Shown: positions 17,658-27,240, counted from the first letter of the stretch. The stretch is 64,000 nucleotides of DNA from JAUMBM01 sp964441755 (GCA_964441755.1 CAYTVG010000003.1:186001-250000), one strand, 5' to 3'. Program-made: numbers and translations. Notes: generated by a model not told the origin, from the letters alone.

Positions 17658-20600
17658 ATGTTTTTTCACCGCCTGATCCCAACATGATCTGAGCGGCTCT
17701 TTCTGCATTCAGCAGTGATACTTCCTCCCAATTGAATAACACAGACGTACCCCGGGTCCAGCCTTGCCTTTTTCCGCGAAGTTCAAAGCCCCCAACGGCA
17801 GCCAATCCGAAGCCTTTACCTGCTGTAAGCGGCAATCTAAATACATAAGCTTTGTATTTATGCCCCTCATTTCTGTAAATGAATGGTTTATAGTACACGG
17901 GATTGGCCCGCAGAAACCGATCCGTCGGGAGTGCTGCCAGCAGACGGGCTCTTGCTATGTCTACCAACGAAATATCCCCGTCGAGCTTTCCCAGTATGTT
18001 GTGCTCATTGAGTGCTTCCATCATAGGCAGGAAAGCGGTGCTGTCGGCAAGCAGCTTATTAATTTTATCCGGGTATAAGGCTTGTTTCCTGCGCAACAGG
18101 TAGTGCGCTGCCTGTACTGAAAGTTCGGCGGCAACAGGTTTTTTCCAAAAAATTTTGACAGCCTCATTCACCCCCGGAATTTCTGCCGGGTGCTTATCAA
18201 CAAAGGTGAGTACGGCAGCAGTCAGGGATGTATCTTGTCGCTGGTCAAGTCCCTTTTGTACCTTTTTAAGCCACCATGCTTGTGTTCCTGCCATGATTGA
18301 AGCCCCGGCATCTAACGAACGAGATGCAAGCTGCCAGAAGATGCGCGGATAGTCTGCAGCAAAAACTTCCTCCCACAGAGCTATATGCCTAAAAAAAAGA
18401 TCCGGCCGCTGCCTGCAAATCTGCTGCCACAGGCGCAGGTTGTCAGGTCGACCCAATTGCTGCAAATAGCTGACGAGGGTGCTGCCGGCCTCAGAGCTGC
18501 TCAGTGCTGCCATCTGCTGCAAATAATCCGAAGCATAAATAAGCCGCAGTTCGGGTTGCTCCCACAACTGCCGCAGTAGCTGTAAAGTTAATGGCTCATC
18601 CAGGCCTGCAAGGACCTCAACAAGCCTGATTCTGAGCAAATTGGTGGTAAATGTGCCTTGCAGCCAGTATCTGGTCTGCAGTGCAGCCACAATAGCAGCA
18701 GTATCCCTGCTCGCAAACGGATAATTACATAGTATCGCCTCCCGTGTGTCACTCCAGCCACTTGTTGGTGACAACCAGGCTGTGAGCATGGAGTCCACTT
18801 CCTGTTGCACGAGGTTTCTCCTTAGCAGACGCTTATCTAAGGGGCTTAGCTGCTCTGCCAAAAAATATTCAATGGGTTCATTTTGTGTATTGGCTACTGA
18901 ACCTTGTACTGTTTTTATAATCAACAATTGCCCCTTCCAATGCAGGCTAAACTGATAAATATCTGCATGGGAAGGGAGTATCAGCTCACAGGCAGCTTTC
19001 AGTCCATTGGGTAGCTGTTGTAAACTGACAGAATTCACGACGGATGATTGTTTGACAAGTCCGAGCAGCGCACTGAGGCCAGCTTCATAGGATTCAATCC
19101 TGGCAAAGGGCTCGATTTCTGCCGCCAGAATTCCCAAAGAGATGCCTGTCCAGGGATCCCTGCGTTCCTCATACGATTGTCTTGCAATCGGCAGCAGTTG
19201 TGCCAGATCATTTATCCAGGCGGGTTTTTCAACAGCAGCAACTCCGGCTAAAGGCCAATGGATGCTATCGGCAATGCCTGGCAACGTACTTGTTTCGCGC
19301 TCATTGTAACTGACGGGCAGCCACCGAAAAGAATTAAAAAAGGCCTGAGATGGGTGCTCTCCCGCGGCTACAAGCATATACAGCCGATTGCCATACCTGA
19401 ATGCCTCAAGCTGCAGGCTGACTGACTCACTGAGTGCTACAGTTGCCGAAGCGGCTGAAGACAGCACATCATGTATCAGTTTACGACGATCTTCCCCCAA
19501 TTGAAAATAATCAAATTCATTGGCCACCATATTGGCCAGCAGCAAACTATCGGAAACGCCTGCTACCACAATTGCAGAGCGAAAAGCATAGTAGTTACCA
19601 TCTGCATCACAAGCCCGCATGAGCAAATGCTTATCCCCCGTGGCTGTAGTAATTTCCTGCCGATGGAAGGGGTTGGGAAACATTAATTCGCAGTGCAGTT
19701 GCGGCAGTCTGTTAGTAATAAGTACCGGAAGGGCCGATGGCAATTGCAGACTTTCCAAAAAGCGTACAGCTGTTTCGGTACGTAGTTTTTCCTCTGCAAA
19801 AGCAGCCAACTGAATGAAGTACATACGACCGTTGACTTCAAACAACCAGGCCCGTATGTACTTCAGATCATCCTGTTGACGCAGCAGCCAAAATTCTTTT
19901 CCCTCCTGCCCCTTGTGTACAATCGTATTCTCGCGCAAAAGGGTGTATACTTTGGAATCAAAAAAGTACTGCTGCCAATCAACAAATTTACCCGGAAGAC
20001 GAAAGACAGCTGCTACGTTGTAGCCAATACCTGTGCCAAGATCGAATCCGGTCCAGTACTGCTCATCCGACTGCCGGCCAATACTCACCATGTCAACTGG
20101 TGCGTCAAAACCTAGCAGACTGTCGCTGCTGCTGTAACGAAACCAGCTTAGTTCTGCAGGTAGATAGGTATAGGCTTGCGTAAGTCCGGTATATGTCGGT
20201 TGTATTTGTCGCAAACGATAGCCCGCCTCCTGCAGCAGGCTGACCAGCCCCCCCTCACCCGGCAGGTGGGCAGCCCCCACCACAGTAAACAGTGACTGAG
20301 CATCCATGATTGCCTCCATGGAAACGAGCATAATCTTGTTGCGGCGCACCAAATCTTCGTATTCAGAACTGCCCCCGTATTGAAGCACATAACTGTAGAT
20401 GCTGTCGAGCTTGCCTGAAAGGTAGATGGCACGAATATCCGCTACGCTCTCTTCTCTCTGACCAATCCCAAACGCCCAGGGCTTTTGGTCAGTCATCGAA
20501 CCTGCGATTAAATCCAGTTGCATGTGTTCCCGAATATCCTCTAGTCCGTATATGCACTTGCCCTGGCTCCTGGCCAGTCCGTGCAGATAGGCGTCGAGCA

Positions 20601-21021
20601 TGGTATACATGACTGGTTCCAGTTTGCGACGCGGCGGCTGATAGGCTTTCCGGACTTGTGGCACTGATGACGTATCCGAAGGAGCAACAACTTTGTGCCC
20701 ACGATCAATCTCCCCATGCTCAGAAAATACAGCCGAAAAAAGCATCACCATAGATGAGTCCAGCTCTACTTCAGAGGCAAAAGCATCACAACGCTCCATA
20801 AACAGGAAGAGCGAGTCGGGAAAATCAAACACATCTTTGTGGCGAATATGAATAGAGCCGTAGAGATAGGAAGGCTGCTCCATACCATTGCCGCTGATTT
20901 CCCACAAAAGACCGTAGTCTTGTGGCTGCTGTTGTGCAGAAAGAGGCGTAAAAAAGGCAACAGCTAACAACACCAAGCCGGCAAAGTACTTGCTACAATA
21001 GCTTTCAGGTATTTTTTTCAT
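17635..21021 (-). CDS. Very large exported TraB/GumN-family protein
   Basis: The protein is 1128 residues with signal peptide MKKIPESYCSKYFAGLVLLAVAFFTPLSAQ. Residues about 35-290 match the TraB/GumN (PrgY, ChaN-like) fold. The opening is LLWEISGNGMEQPSYLYGSIH, with an acidic AFASEVELDSSM block and a late TVVGAAHLPGEGGLVSLLQEAG. The GSIH and GAAHLPG His-bearing motifs are the conserved metal-site positions of the family, which is thought to include metal-dependent proteases. The remaining about 840 residues have no family that I recognise; they seem to include alpha-helical repeats in the C-terminal half. Stand-alone TraB/GumN proteins are normally about 280-400 residues. Gene order gives no partner. 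Confidence 0.78.
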   Translation of the reverse strand: MKKIPESYCSKYFAGLVLLAVAFFTPLSAQQQPQDYGLLWEISGNGMEQPSYLYGSIHIRHKDVFDFPDSLFLFMERCDAFASEVELDSSMVMLFSAVFSEHGEIDRGHKVVAPSDTSSVPQVRKAYQPPRRKLEPVMYTMLDAYLHGLARSQGKCIYGLEDIREHMQLDLIAGSMTDQKPWAFGIGQREESVADIRAIYLSGKLDSIYSYVLQYGGSSEYEDLVRRNKIMLVSMEAIMDAQSLFTVVGAAHLPGEGGLVSLLQEAGYRLRQIQPTYTGLTQAYTYLPAELSWFRYSSSDSLLGFDAPVDMVSIGRQSDEQYWTGFDLGTGIGYNVAAVFRLPGKFVDWQQYFFDSKVYTLLRENTIVHKGQEGKEFWLLRQQDDLKYIRAWLFEVNGRMYFIQLAAFAEEKLRTETAVRFLESLQLPSALPVLITNRLPQLHCELMFPNPFHRQEITTATGDKHLLMRACDADGNYYAFRSAIVVAGVSDSLLLANMVANEFDYFQLGEDRRKLIHDVLSSAASATVALSESVSLQLEAFRYGNRLYMLVAAGEHPSQAFFNSFRWLPVSYNERETSTLPGIADSIHWPLAGVAAVEKPAWINDLAQLLPIARQSYEERRDPWTGISLGILAAEIEPFARIESYEAGLSALLGLVKQSSVVNSVSLQQLPNGLKAACELILPSHADIYQFSLHWKGQLLIIKTVQGSVANTQNEPIEYFLAEQLSPLDKRLLRRNLVQQEVDSMLTAWLSPTSGWSDTREAILCNYPFASRDTAAIVAALQTRYWLQGTFTTNLLRIRLVEVLAGLDEPLTLQLLRQLWEQPELRLIYASDYLQQMAALSSSEAGSTLVSYLQQLGRPDNLRLWQQICRQRPDLFFRHIALWEEVFAADYPRIFWQLASRSLDAGASIMAGTQAWWLKKVQKGLDQRQDTSLTAAVLTFVDKHPAEIPGVNEAVKIFWKKPVAAELSVQAAHYLLRRKQALYPDKINKLLADSTAFLPMMEALNEHNILGKLDGDISLVDIARARLLAALPTDRFLRANPVYYKPFIYRNEGHKYKAYVFRLPLTAGKGFGLAAVGGFELRGKRQGWTRGTSVLFNWEEVSLLNAERAAQIMLGSGGEKTSLSQGGG

Positions 21022-21349
21022 ACGAGCACTACATTTTTACTGTAACGATTGACACAAATGGAAAATTGCCAGCCCTGAATCACTCCCTCCTAAAGAACTT
21101 ATTCGGACATTTCTGACCGGGCTCAAAACAAATATTTCACACATATTGTAATTTTTTCCACCCCCTCTGCACAGGCTGTACCAATTCAACAACACAACAA
21201 AAACATAAAAAATCACATTTTCCCACTCAGCGCAAATTTGTAGACGAGTCATGTATTATTCAGCCGGGCCAACCACAGATCTTGAGCAGTTGTGCTGAAA
21301 AAATAATACCTTTGTGCCGCTTTGCAAAACAAGATTAATCCTGAAGTTC
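21022..21349. other. 328-base divergent intergenic region
   Basis: It separates the divergent TraB/GumN and saccharopine-type dehydrogenase genes. Apart from the rightward -7 box at 21307-21314, I see no promoter match for the leftward gene and no gene or strong hairpin. Confidence 0.6.
21307..21314 (+). promoter_or_regulatory. -7 promoter element for the polyamine dehydrogenase gene
   Basis: TACCTTTG lies 36 bases before ATG 21350. A TTG at 21282-21284 is 22 bases upstream, slightly beyond normal spacing. The box overlaps an in-frame GTG at 21314, which therefore cannot be the start. Confidence 0.6.
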
Positions 21350-22558
21350 ATGTCAAAAGTAATGATTATCGGCGCCGGAGGCGTTGGAAGAGTTGTGGCT
21401 TACAAGTGTGCTCAACATCCGGATGTGTTTTCGGGCATCATGCTGGCCAGCCGGACGGTTCGCAAATGTGATGAAATTGCAGCCGCCGTGAAAAAGGACA
21501 TCGGTTATACCATAGAAACAGCCGCTGTCGATGCTGAAAACATTCCTGAACTGGTGGCCCTAATCCGCAGCTATCAGCCTGTGATGGTCATCCATGTGGC
21601 GTTGCCCTATCAGGATCTCACCATCATGGAAGCCTGTCTCGAAGCAGGTGTACACTACCTCGACACAGCCAACTATGAGCCCAAAGATGTGGCCAAATTT
21701 GAGTATAGCTGGCAATGGGCTTACGAGGAGCGTTTCCGCGAAAAGGGCCTGCTGGCTGTGCTGGGTTGCGGTTTTGATCCGGGGGTTACGGGTGTGTTTA
21801 CCGCCCGTGCAGCCAAGCATTTTTTTGACGAGATTCACTACCTGGATATCATTGACGCCAATGCCGGCAGTCACGGAAAGGCTTTTGCCACCAATTTCAA
21901 TCCTGAGATCAATATACGAGAGATTACCCAAAAAGGTCGCTACTATGAAAATGGTCAGTGGGTAGAAACAGAGCCACACGAGATCAGTATGATGATTAAT
22001 TATCCTGACATCGGCCCCAAAAAGTCCTACCTGATTTATCACGAAGAACTGGAAAGCCTCGTAAAGAACTATCCAACGCTCAAGCGTGCCAGATTCTGGA
22101 TGACATTTGGTGATGAATATCTGACGCACCTGCGCGTGATTCAAAACATCGGTATGGCCAGCATCGAACCTATCAACTACAAGGGGATGGATATTGTACC
22201 GCTCGAATTCCTCAAGGCAGTGCTGCCCGATCCCGGTGAGCTGGGTGAGAATTACACCGGCCAGACCAGTATCGGCTGCCGCATCAAAGGCATCAAAGAC
22301 GGCAAGGAAAGAACCTACTACATCTGGAATAATTGCTCCCACCAGCTAGCCTATCAGGAAACGGGTACACAAGGTGTAAGCTACACAACAGGTGTACCTG
22401 CCATGACGGGTGCCATGATGATGCTCAAGGGTTTGTGGACAGGTGAAGGTGTCAAAAACGTCGAAGAACTCAATCCGGATCCCTTCCTCGATGTACTGGG
22501 TGCCCATGGTTTGCCATGGCACGAAGTGGTTGATGGCGATCTTGAATTTACGTATTGA
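21350..22558 (+). CDS. Carboxynorspermidine/carboxyspermidine dehydrogenase (saccharopine dehydrogenase family)
   Basis: The protein is 402 residues beginning MSKVMIIGAGGVGRVVAYKC, a Rossmann NAD(P)-binding loop at residues 6-15. DTANYEPKDVAKFEYSWQW and GCGFDPGVTGVFTARAAKHF are typical of the carboxynorspermidine dehydrogenase branch rather than lysine-pathway saccharopine dehydrogenases. It reductively couples aspartate semialdehyde with a diamine (putrescine gives carboxyspermidine; diaminopropane gives carboxynorspermidine). The matching decarboxylase follows at 22651, which supports this assignment. Which diamine is used cannot be read from sequence. A strong hairpin lies between the two genes. 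Confidence 0.88.
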   Translation: MSKVMIIGAGGVGRVVAYKCAQHPDVFSGIMLASRTVRKCDEIAAAVKKDIGYTIETAAVDAENIPELVALIRSYQPVMVIHVALPYQDLTIMEACLEAGVHYLDTANYEPKDVAKFEYSWQWAYEERFREKGLLAVLGCGFDPGVTGVFTARAAKHFFDEIHYLDIIDANAGSHGKAFATNFNPEINIREITQKGRYYENGQWVETEPHEISMMINYPDIGPKKSYLIYHEELESLVKNYPTLKRARFWMTFGDEYLTHLRVIQNIGMASIEPINYKGMDIVPLEFLKAVLPDPGELGENYTGQTSIGCRIKGIKDGKERTYYIWNNCSHQLAYQETGTQGVSYTTGVPAMTGAMMMLKGLWTGEGVKNVEELNPDPFLDVLGAHGLPWHEVVDGDLEFTY

Positions 22559-22573
22559 TAAGTTACGCATAGC

Positions 22574-22625
22574 GAGGCTGTCGTGGTTTTTTATGCCTGA
22601 AGTTGCAACAAACCATGACAGCCTC
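22574..22625 (+). terminator. Terminator or attenuator between the two polyamine genes
   Basis: GAGGCTGTCGTGGTTT (22574-22589) pairs with 22610-22625 with a single G-T wobble across a 20-base loop; CTTTTGTTT follows. It begins 15 bases after the dehydrogenase stop and ends 25 bases before the decarboxylase start. Confidence 0.7.
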
Positions 22626-22650
22626 CTTTTGTTTCAAAGGAATCAAACTT

Positions 22651-23814
22651 ATGTCCATAGACTTGCGCACTGTGCCCAGCCCCGCCTTTGTGCTGGAAGA
22701 AGAGCGGCTGCTTAGCAATCTTCGCCTGATGGCAGATGTGCAGGCTGCATCTGGTGCCGAAATAATCCTCGCACTCAAAGCCTTTGCCATGTGGCGGGTC
22801 TTCCCGCTCGTGGGTCAGTACCTCCGCGGAGCGACTGCAAGCTCCCTGCATGAGGCTCGCCTCATTTTTGAGGAAATGGGCTGCAAGGCACATACCTACT
22901 CGCCAGCTTATTTTCCGGAAGAATTTGATGAGCTGCTCGGCTATAGCAGCCATATTACTTTCAACTCACTGCAGCAACTCGGGCACTACGGTGCCCGTGC
23001 TGCTGCGGCTGGTGTTTCCGTGGGCTTACGCGTCAACCCGGCATTCTCGGATGTACAGACAGACTTGTACAATCCTGCCTCTACCCAAAGCCGACTGGGT
23101 GAACTGGCTGCCAACTTCGACGAATTACCCGACTGGGTCGAGGGCTTACACTGCCATACCCTCTGTGAGTCGACCGCCGACGCTTCTGCGGGCCTCATTG
23201 AAACTTTTGAAAAAACTTTTGGGCATTACCTGCCGCACCTTAAGTGGGTCAATTTTGGTGGCGGTCATCTTATGACGCGCGAAGGCTATGCACTGGATAC
23301 ATTGATTGCTGCACTGCGTGCCTTTCGTCAGCGACATCCGCAACTGACTGTTATCCTGGAACCAGGCTCAGCAGTTGCCTGGCAGACGGGCGTACTGCTG
23401 AGCAGAGTGCTGGACATTATCGACAATGGAGGTGTAAAAACGGCTATCACCGATATTTCTTTTACTGCTCATATGCCTGACACGCTTGAGATGCCCTACA
23501 GGCCACGAATCTATGCTATTGATGCTGAAGGGGTTGTCAATCGGGCGACAGACCCCCCGGCTTCCGGCACAGCTACCTACCGCATTGGTGGCGTCAGCTG
23601 TCTGGCTGGCGATTTCATGGAAACTTATGTCTTTGACCAGGCGCTCAAGGTGGGTGATACCTTGGTCTTCGAGGATATGATTCACTATACCATGGTAAAA
23701 ACGACTACCTTCAACGGTGTAAAACATCCGTCTATATGTATGCTGCATACAGACGGACAGCTCGAACAGGTGCGCGTATTTGGTTATGAGGATTTCAAAT
23801 CGCGCCTATCTTAG
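22651..23814 (+). CDS. nspC: Carboxynorspermidine/carboxyspermidine decarboxylase
   Basis: The protein is 387 residues from ATG 22651. An earlier in-frame start would place the N-terminus inside the hairpin and is rejected. It is a fold-type III PLP enzyme (alanine racemase-like barrel plus C-terminal beta domain). The PLP lysine is in ILALKAFAMWRVFP, with the conserved GLHCHTLCES and NFGGGHLMTREGY blocks and a late SCLAGDFMETYVF. It decarboxylates carboxyspermidine or carboxynorspermidine to the polyamine, the step after the upstream dehydrogenase. prmC starts 8 bases downstream and is probably co-transcribed. Confidence 0.92.
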   Translation: MSIDLRTVPSPAFVLEEERLLSNLRLMADVQAASGAEIILALKAFAMWRVFPLVGQYLRGATASSLHEARLIFEEMGCKAHTYSPAYFPEEFDELLGYSSHITFNSLQQLGHYGARAAAAGVSVGLRVNPAFSDVQTDLYNPASTQSRLGELAANFDELPDWVEGLHCHTLCESTADASAGLIETFEKTFGHYLPHLKWVNFGGGHLMTREGYALDTLIAALRAFRQRHPQLTVILEPGSAVAWQTGVLLSRVLDIIDNGGVKTAITDISFTAHMPDTLEMPYRPRIYAIDAEGVVNRATDPPASGTATYRIGGVSCLAGDFMETYVFDQALKVGDTLVFEDMIHYTMVKTTTFNGVKHPSICMLHTDGQLEQVRVFGYEDFKSRLS

Positions 23815-23822
23815 GGTATACC

Positions 23823-24686
23823 ATGACCGTCCGCGAATATAAGCTCTTTTTTCAGCAGCAGCTACAGCCGCTGCTCGGCGAGCGCGAAGCGCGCTCAGTA
23901 GCTCGTCTGGTTTTTGAAAAAACAGATGCTGCCGGCGGGCTTTCGCCCGAAAGCAGCTATGACACGGAGCGCCAGCAGTGGTTTGACAGCACACTGGCCG
24001 ACTTGCTCAGGGGTGTGCCGGTACAATATGTACTGGGCGAAGCCTACTTTTACGACTTCAGGCTATCTGTCAATCCCGCTGTACTCATCCCGCGGCCCGA
24101 AACAGAAGAACTTGTCAGTTGGATCATTGCTACAGCCAGGCACTATGCACGTTCCTCCCCTCGCCTGCTGGACATCGGTACAGGCAGTGGCTGTATCGCA
24201 CTTGCCTGCAAACGGCATCTGCCAGAATGGACGGTTGAAGCCATCGATGCAAGTCCGCAGGCACTGCAGACGGCCAGGCACAATGCGGCTGCGCTCGGGC
24301 TGGATGTTGACTGCTGGCTGGGGGATATTACCAATCCTGCACACATTCAACTACCCTACGCAGCGGCCGGGCGCTATGATATTATCGTGAGTAATCCCCC
24401 CTATATTCTGGAGGCAGAGGCCGCCTCTTTGCCTGCACAGGTCGTTGATTTTGAACCTGCCATGGCACTTTTCACAGGCAATGAAGATCCCTTGTATTTT
24501 TACAGAAAGATCATGACCTTCGCGGCAACAGCCTTGCGGCCGGACGGTTATCTGTTTTTTGAGTGTAGCGAATATTATGCAGGCCAGCTCAGCAGCCTTA
24601 GCGAGTGTCAGGCGTTTCAACAAGCAGAAATGCGCAACGACCTGCAAGGCAAGCCACGCATGTGGCGTGCCCTTCGGAAAGCCTGA
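23823..24686 (+). CDS. prmC: Peptide chain release factor N5-glutamine methyltransferase
   Basis: The protein is 287 residues. An N-terminal helical domain (about 1-85) is followed by a Rossmann methyltransferase domain with the SAM motif LLDIGTGSGCIALACK and the substrate motif IVSNPPYI. PrmC methylates the Gln of the GGQ loop in release factors RF1 and RF2, which is needed for efficient termination. RPETEELVSWI is the usual linker signature. It is the last gene of the polyamine-prmC run and is convergent with rluD, 21 bases away. Confidence 0.95.
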   Translation: MTVREYKLFFQQQLQPLLGEREARSVARLVFEKTDAAGGLSPESSYDTERQQWFDSTLADLLRGVPVQYVLGEAYFYDFRLSVNPAVLIPRPETEELVSWIIATARHYARSSPRLLDIGTGSGCIALACKRHLPEWTVEAIDASPQALQTARHNAAALGLDVDCWLGDITNPAHIQLPYAAAGRYDIIVSNPPYILEAEAASLPAQVVDFEPAMALFTGNEDPLYFYRKIMTFAATALRPDGYLFFECSEYYAGQLSSLSECQAFQQAEMRNDLQGKPRMWRALRKA

Positions 24687-24707
24687 CGGGCGAGCAGGTT
24701 TTTCAGA

Positions 24708-25763
24708 TTACTGCTGTCCCCCTTTTCGCTGAGCCAGATAACCCCGCCAGGCCTGCAGCGCCTGGCTGAAGTCCTCCGGCAAATCTGATTCAAACTGCAT
24801 CCATTGGCCTGTGCGGGGGTGTTCAAAACCCAATGACTTGGCATGCAGCGCATGCCGGGGCATGATGAAAAAAACTTTGTCGACAAACTCTTTGTAGCGA
24901 CTGTAGACCGTCCCTTTGATGATTCGATCGCCTCCGTATCGGTCGTCACTGAAAAGCGGGTGGCCAATGTATTGCATGTGTACGCGAATCTGGTGGGTAC
25001 GCCCCGTCTCAAGCTTACATTGAACCAAACTTACATAGTACAACTTTTCCAGCGTCTTGTAATGGGTAACCGCCCATTTGCCCTGGGAGCCATCCGGAAA
25101 GGCCTTAAACCGCTGCCGGAAACGCGGGTCGCGGTCCAAATGGGCATTAATAGTCCCTTCCGCAGGGTCTGGTTCTCCCCATACCAATGCGTAATAAGTT
25201 CTCTCAATGGTATGGTTATAGAACTGCTTAGCCAGATGTGCCAAAGCGTAATCATTCTTGGCTACTACCATCAGGCCCGAAGTGTTTTTGTCAATTCTGT
25301 GTACCAGCCCTACCCTGTCTTCAGAGTTACCTTCCATCACCGGAAGATCCTTGCCAAAATGGTAGGCCAGTGCGTTAACCAGCGTCCCACGTGCGTGGCC
25401 TACCCCGGGGTGAACCACCATACCTGCTGCCTTGTGCACGATCAACACATCATCATCTTCATACCGTATATCCAGTGGTATGTTCTGTGCAACCAGCCGA
25501 TAGTCCTCCATTGGCCGGGGAAGCACAATGGATATCTGCTCACCACCCTTTATCTTGTGATTGGGTTTGACCTCCACTCCGTTTACCAACACAGAGCCCG
25601 ACCGAATCGCATTTTGTATGCGATTGCGGGAAACCCCCTCCATACGGTTGAACAGAAACTTGTCAATGCGCAGGGAAGACTGGTTGGCATCAACGGTAAT
25701 GGCTATATGCCGATAGTAATCGTCATCGGCAATATCTTCCTGAATAAACTGGTTCTCTGACAT
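24708..25763 (-). CDS. rluD: Ribosomal large subunit pseudouridine synthase, RluD type
   Basis: This 351-residue protein has an N-terminal S4 domain (about 30-90, RIDKFLFNRMEGVSRNRIQ) and a pseudouridine synthase domain. The catalytic Asp is in GLVHRIDKNTSGLMVVAK; GRTHQIRVHMQYIGHP is the second signature. It isomerises uridines in helix 69 of 23S rRNA if it is a true RluD; RluC/D paralogues are hard to separate by eye. It is preceded on its own strand by a TAATTTTG box. Confidence 0.92.
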   Translation of the reverse strand: MSENQFIQEDIADDDYYRHIAITVDANQSSLRIDKFLFNRMEGVSRNRIQNAIRSGSVLVNGVEVKPNHKIKGGEQISIVLPRPMEDYRLVAQNIPLDIRYEDDDVLIVHKAAGMVVHPGVGHARGTLVNALAYHFGKDLPVMEGNSEDRVGLVHRIDKNTSGLMVVAKNDYALAHLAKQFYNHTIERTYYALVWGEPDPAEGTINAHLDRDPRFRQRFKAFPDGSQGKWAVTHYKTLEKLYYVSLVQCKLETGRTHQIRVHMQYIGHPLFSDDRYGGDRIIKGTVYSRYKEFVDKVFFIMPRHALHAKSLGFEHPRTGQWMQFESDLPEDFSQALQAWRGYLAQRKGGQQ

Positions 25764-25849
25764 ACGAATTATGATACAAATAGGATTTTACCCGATGCTC
25801 TTTGGGTTGTCCAGATCTATGGCGCAGGTAGATTTTTGGATAAAGCGGA

Positions 25850-25857
25850 CAAAATTA
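25850..25857 (-). promoter_or_regulatory. Candidate -7 element for rluD
   Basis: TAATTTTG on the minus strand fits TAnnTTTG, 87 bases before the rluD start. No -33 TTG at the usual spacing. Confidence 0.45.
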
Positions 25858-25998
25858 GTATAAAAAATTTAGAAAATCCTGCCAAAAAGTTGATAATTAC
25901 GCACCCAAATGTGGCTTTGAGGGCAATGCACTACGACTGTCAGCAGCATTAGCCATATCTGTACAGCAAACTAATAAGCAGTATGAAAAACAAATGAT

Positions 25999-27201
25999 AT
26001 GAAAAAAAGTTCTCATTTTAACACAAATTGTACTACGAATCCGGAAGATCCTATTACAACACCTGCTCACCAATTGCCCATCTATGCCCTTTCGGCTTTC
26101 ATTTTTCCTTCGGCAGAGGCCGGGCGTGATATTTTCGCGGGAGAACAACAGGGCTACATCTATGGTCGTTTTGGCAACCCCACTGTCGATGCTGTTGCCG
26201 AAAAAATTGCCCGGCTCGAAGTACACGGCAGCGATTTACAAGCAGCTGCTCTCCTCACCGGCAGTGGTATGGCAGCTATTGCCCTGCCTATGATTGCACT
26301 CCTGAAGCCCGGTCAAGCCATCCTTACCCAGCGCGACCTCTACGGTGGTACTACAGAGCTACTACAGAAAGTGCTGCAACCCTTGCAGATTACGCCTTTT
26401 TACCACAACCTGCGCGATCTGACAGCGGTCGAACAAATACTACAGTCACATCCGGAGATTGGCATGATCTACCTGGAAACACCGGCCAACCCTGTGCTGC
26501 GCTGTGTAGATCTGGCTGCGCTGGCCCAACTTGCCCGCCGGTACAACTGCTATACACTGGCTGACAATACGCTTTGCAGTCCCGCTATACAGCGACCTCT
26601 GCAGTTGGGCATTGATTTGGTTGCACACTCCGCCACCAAGTACCTCAACGGTCATGGCAACTCCATAGCAGGCGCAATTGTTGGCAGCGATGTGGCACTC
26701 ATCAACACCCGTTTACTGCCGGTACTACGGCTGATGGGCTGGAATGCCAATCCATGGGACGCCTGGCTGCTGCACAATGGGCTAAAAACATTGGGCATAA
26801 GAATGCGTCAGCACACTGCCAACGCGCAACAGCTTGCACTTTTTCTCGAAAAACATCCCGCTGTAGAGCAGGTCAATTACCCGGGTTTACTTAGTCACCC
26901 CGATCGTTCCCTGATAGAGCAGCAAATGCATGCAGGCGGTGGTATGCTAAGTTTTGCTGTTCGTGGCGGCGAAGCTGCCGCCATGGCATGTATGAACAAA
27001 CTAAAATTAGCGACCATCGCAGCCACATTTGGTGATGTCGACACGCTGGTGATGCATCCTGCAAGCATGTCACACCGCAACATCCCGCAGGATCTCCGGG
27101 AAAGTGAAGGTATAAGCGCCAACCTGTTGCGTATGTCGGTGGGTATAGAAGAAGTTGAAGATATCATTGCCGATGTCGAACAGGCGCTGGAAGGTTTGTG
27201 A
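25999..27201 (+). CDS. PLP-dependent trans-sulfuration enzyme (methionine/cystathionine gamma-lyase group)
   Basis: The 400-residue protein belongs to the Cys/Met-metabolism PLP family. YGRFGNPTVDAVAEKIARLE is the N-terminal tetramer/PLP-phosphate block, and the PLP lysine is K214 in HSATKYLNGHG. SHRNIPQDLRE and LLRMSVGIEEVEDI near the end bind the substrate carboxylate. The family includes cystathionine gamma-lyase, methionine gamma-lyase and O-acetylhomoserine sulfhydrylase; they are not separable by eye. With the beta-synthase at 9320, a cystathionine-cleaving role would complete reverse trans-sulfuration. The stop codon's last base starts the 40-bp palindrome. Confidence 0.9.
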   Translation: MKKSSHFNTNCTTNPEDPITTPAHQLPIYALSAFIFPSAEAGRDIFAGEQQGYIYGRFGNPTVDAVAEKIARLEVHGSDLQAAALLTGSGMAAIALPMIALLKPGQAILTQRDLYGGTTELLQKVLQPLQITPFYHNLRDLTAVEQILQSHPEIGMIYLETPANPVLRCVDLAALAQLARRYNCYTLADNTLCSPAIQRPLQLGIDLVAHSATKYLNGHGNSIAGAIVGSDVALINTRLLPVLRLMGWNANPWDAWLLHNGLKTLGIRMRQHTANAQQLALFLEKHPAVEQVNYPGLLSHPDRSLIEQQMHAGGGMLSFAVRGGEAAAMACMNKLKLATIAATFGDVDTLVMHPASMSHRNIPQDLRESEGISANLLRMSVGIEEVEDIIADVEQALEGL

Positions 27202-27240
27202 TAAGTCTAAGGGCTGCCCGTGGGCAGCCCTTAGACTTAT
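27201..27240. terminator. 40-bp near-perfect palindrome between two convergent stop codons
   Basis: Two 19-bp arms (27201-27219 and 27222-27240) differ in no position, with a two-base centre. It begins at the last base of the TGA of the PLP-lyase gene and ends at the first base of the opposing TAA. It can terminate both transcripts. Confidence 0.85.

Noticed and set aside
21560..22342. 260-codon minus-strand frame within the polyamine dehydrogenase gene
   Set aside because: Antisense shadow, no promoter and no domain.
22603..22650. Upstream in-frame start for nspC
   Set aside because: The codons lie inside the hairpin at 22574-22625 and are not conserved in the family; the ATG at 22651 gives the normal N-terminus.
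24843..25760. 305-codon plus-strand frame opposite rluD
   Set aside because: Antisense shadow of an obvious pseudouridine synthase.
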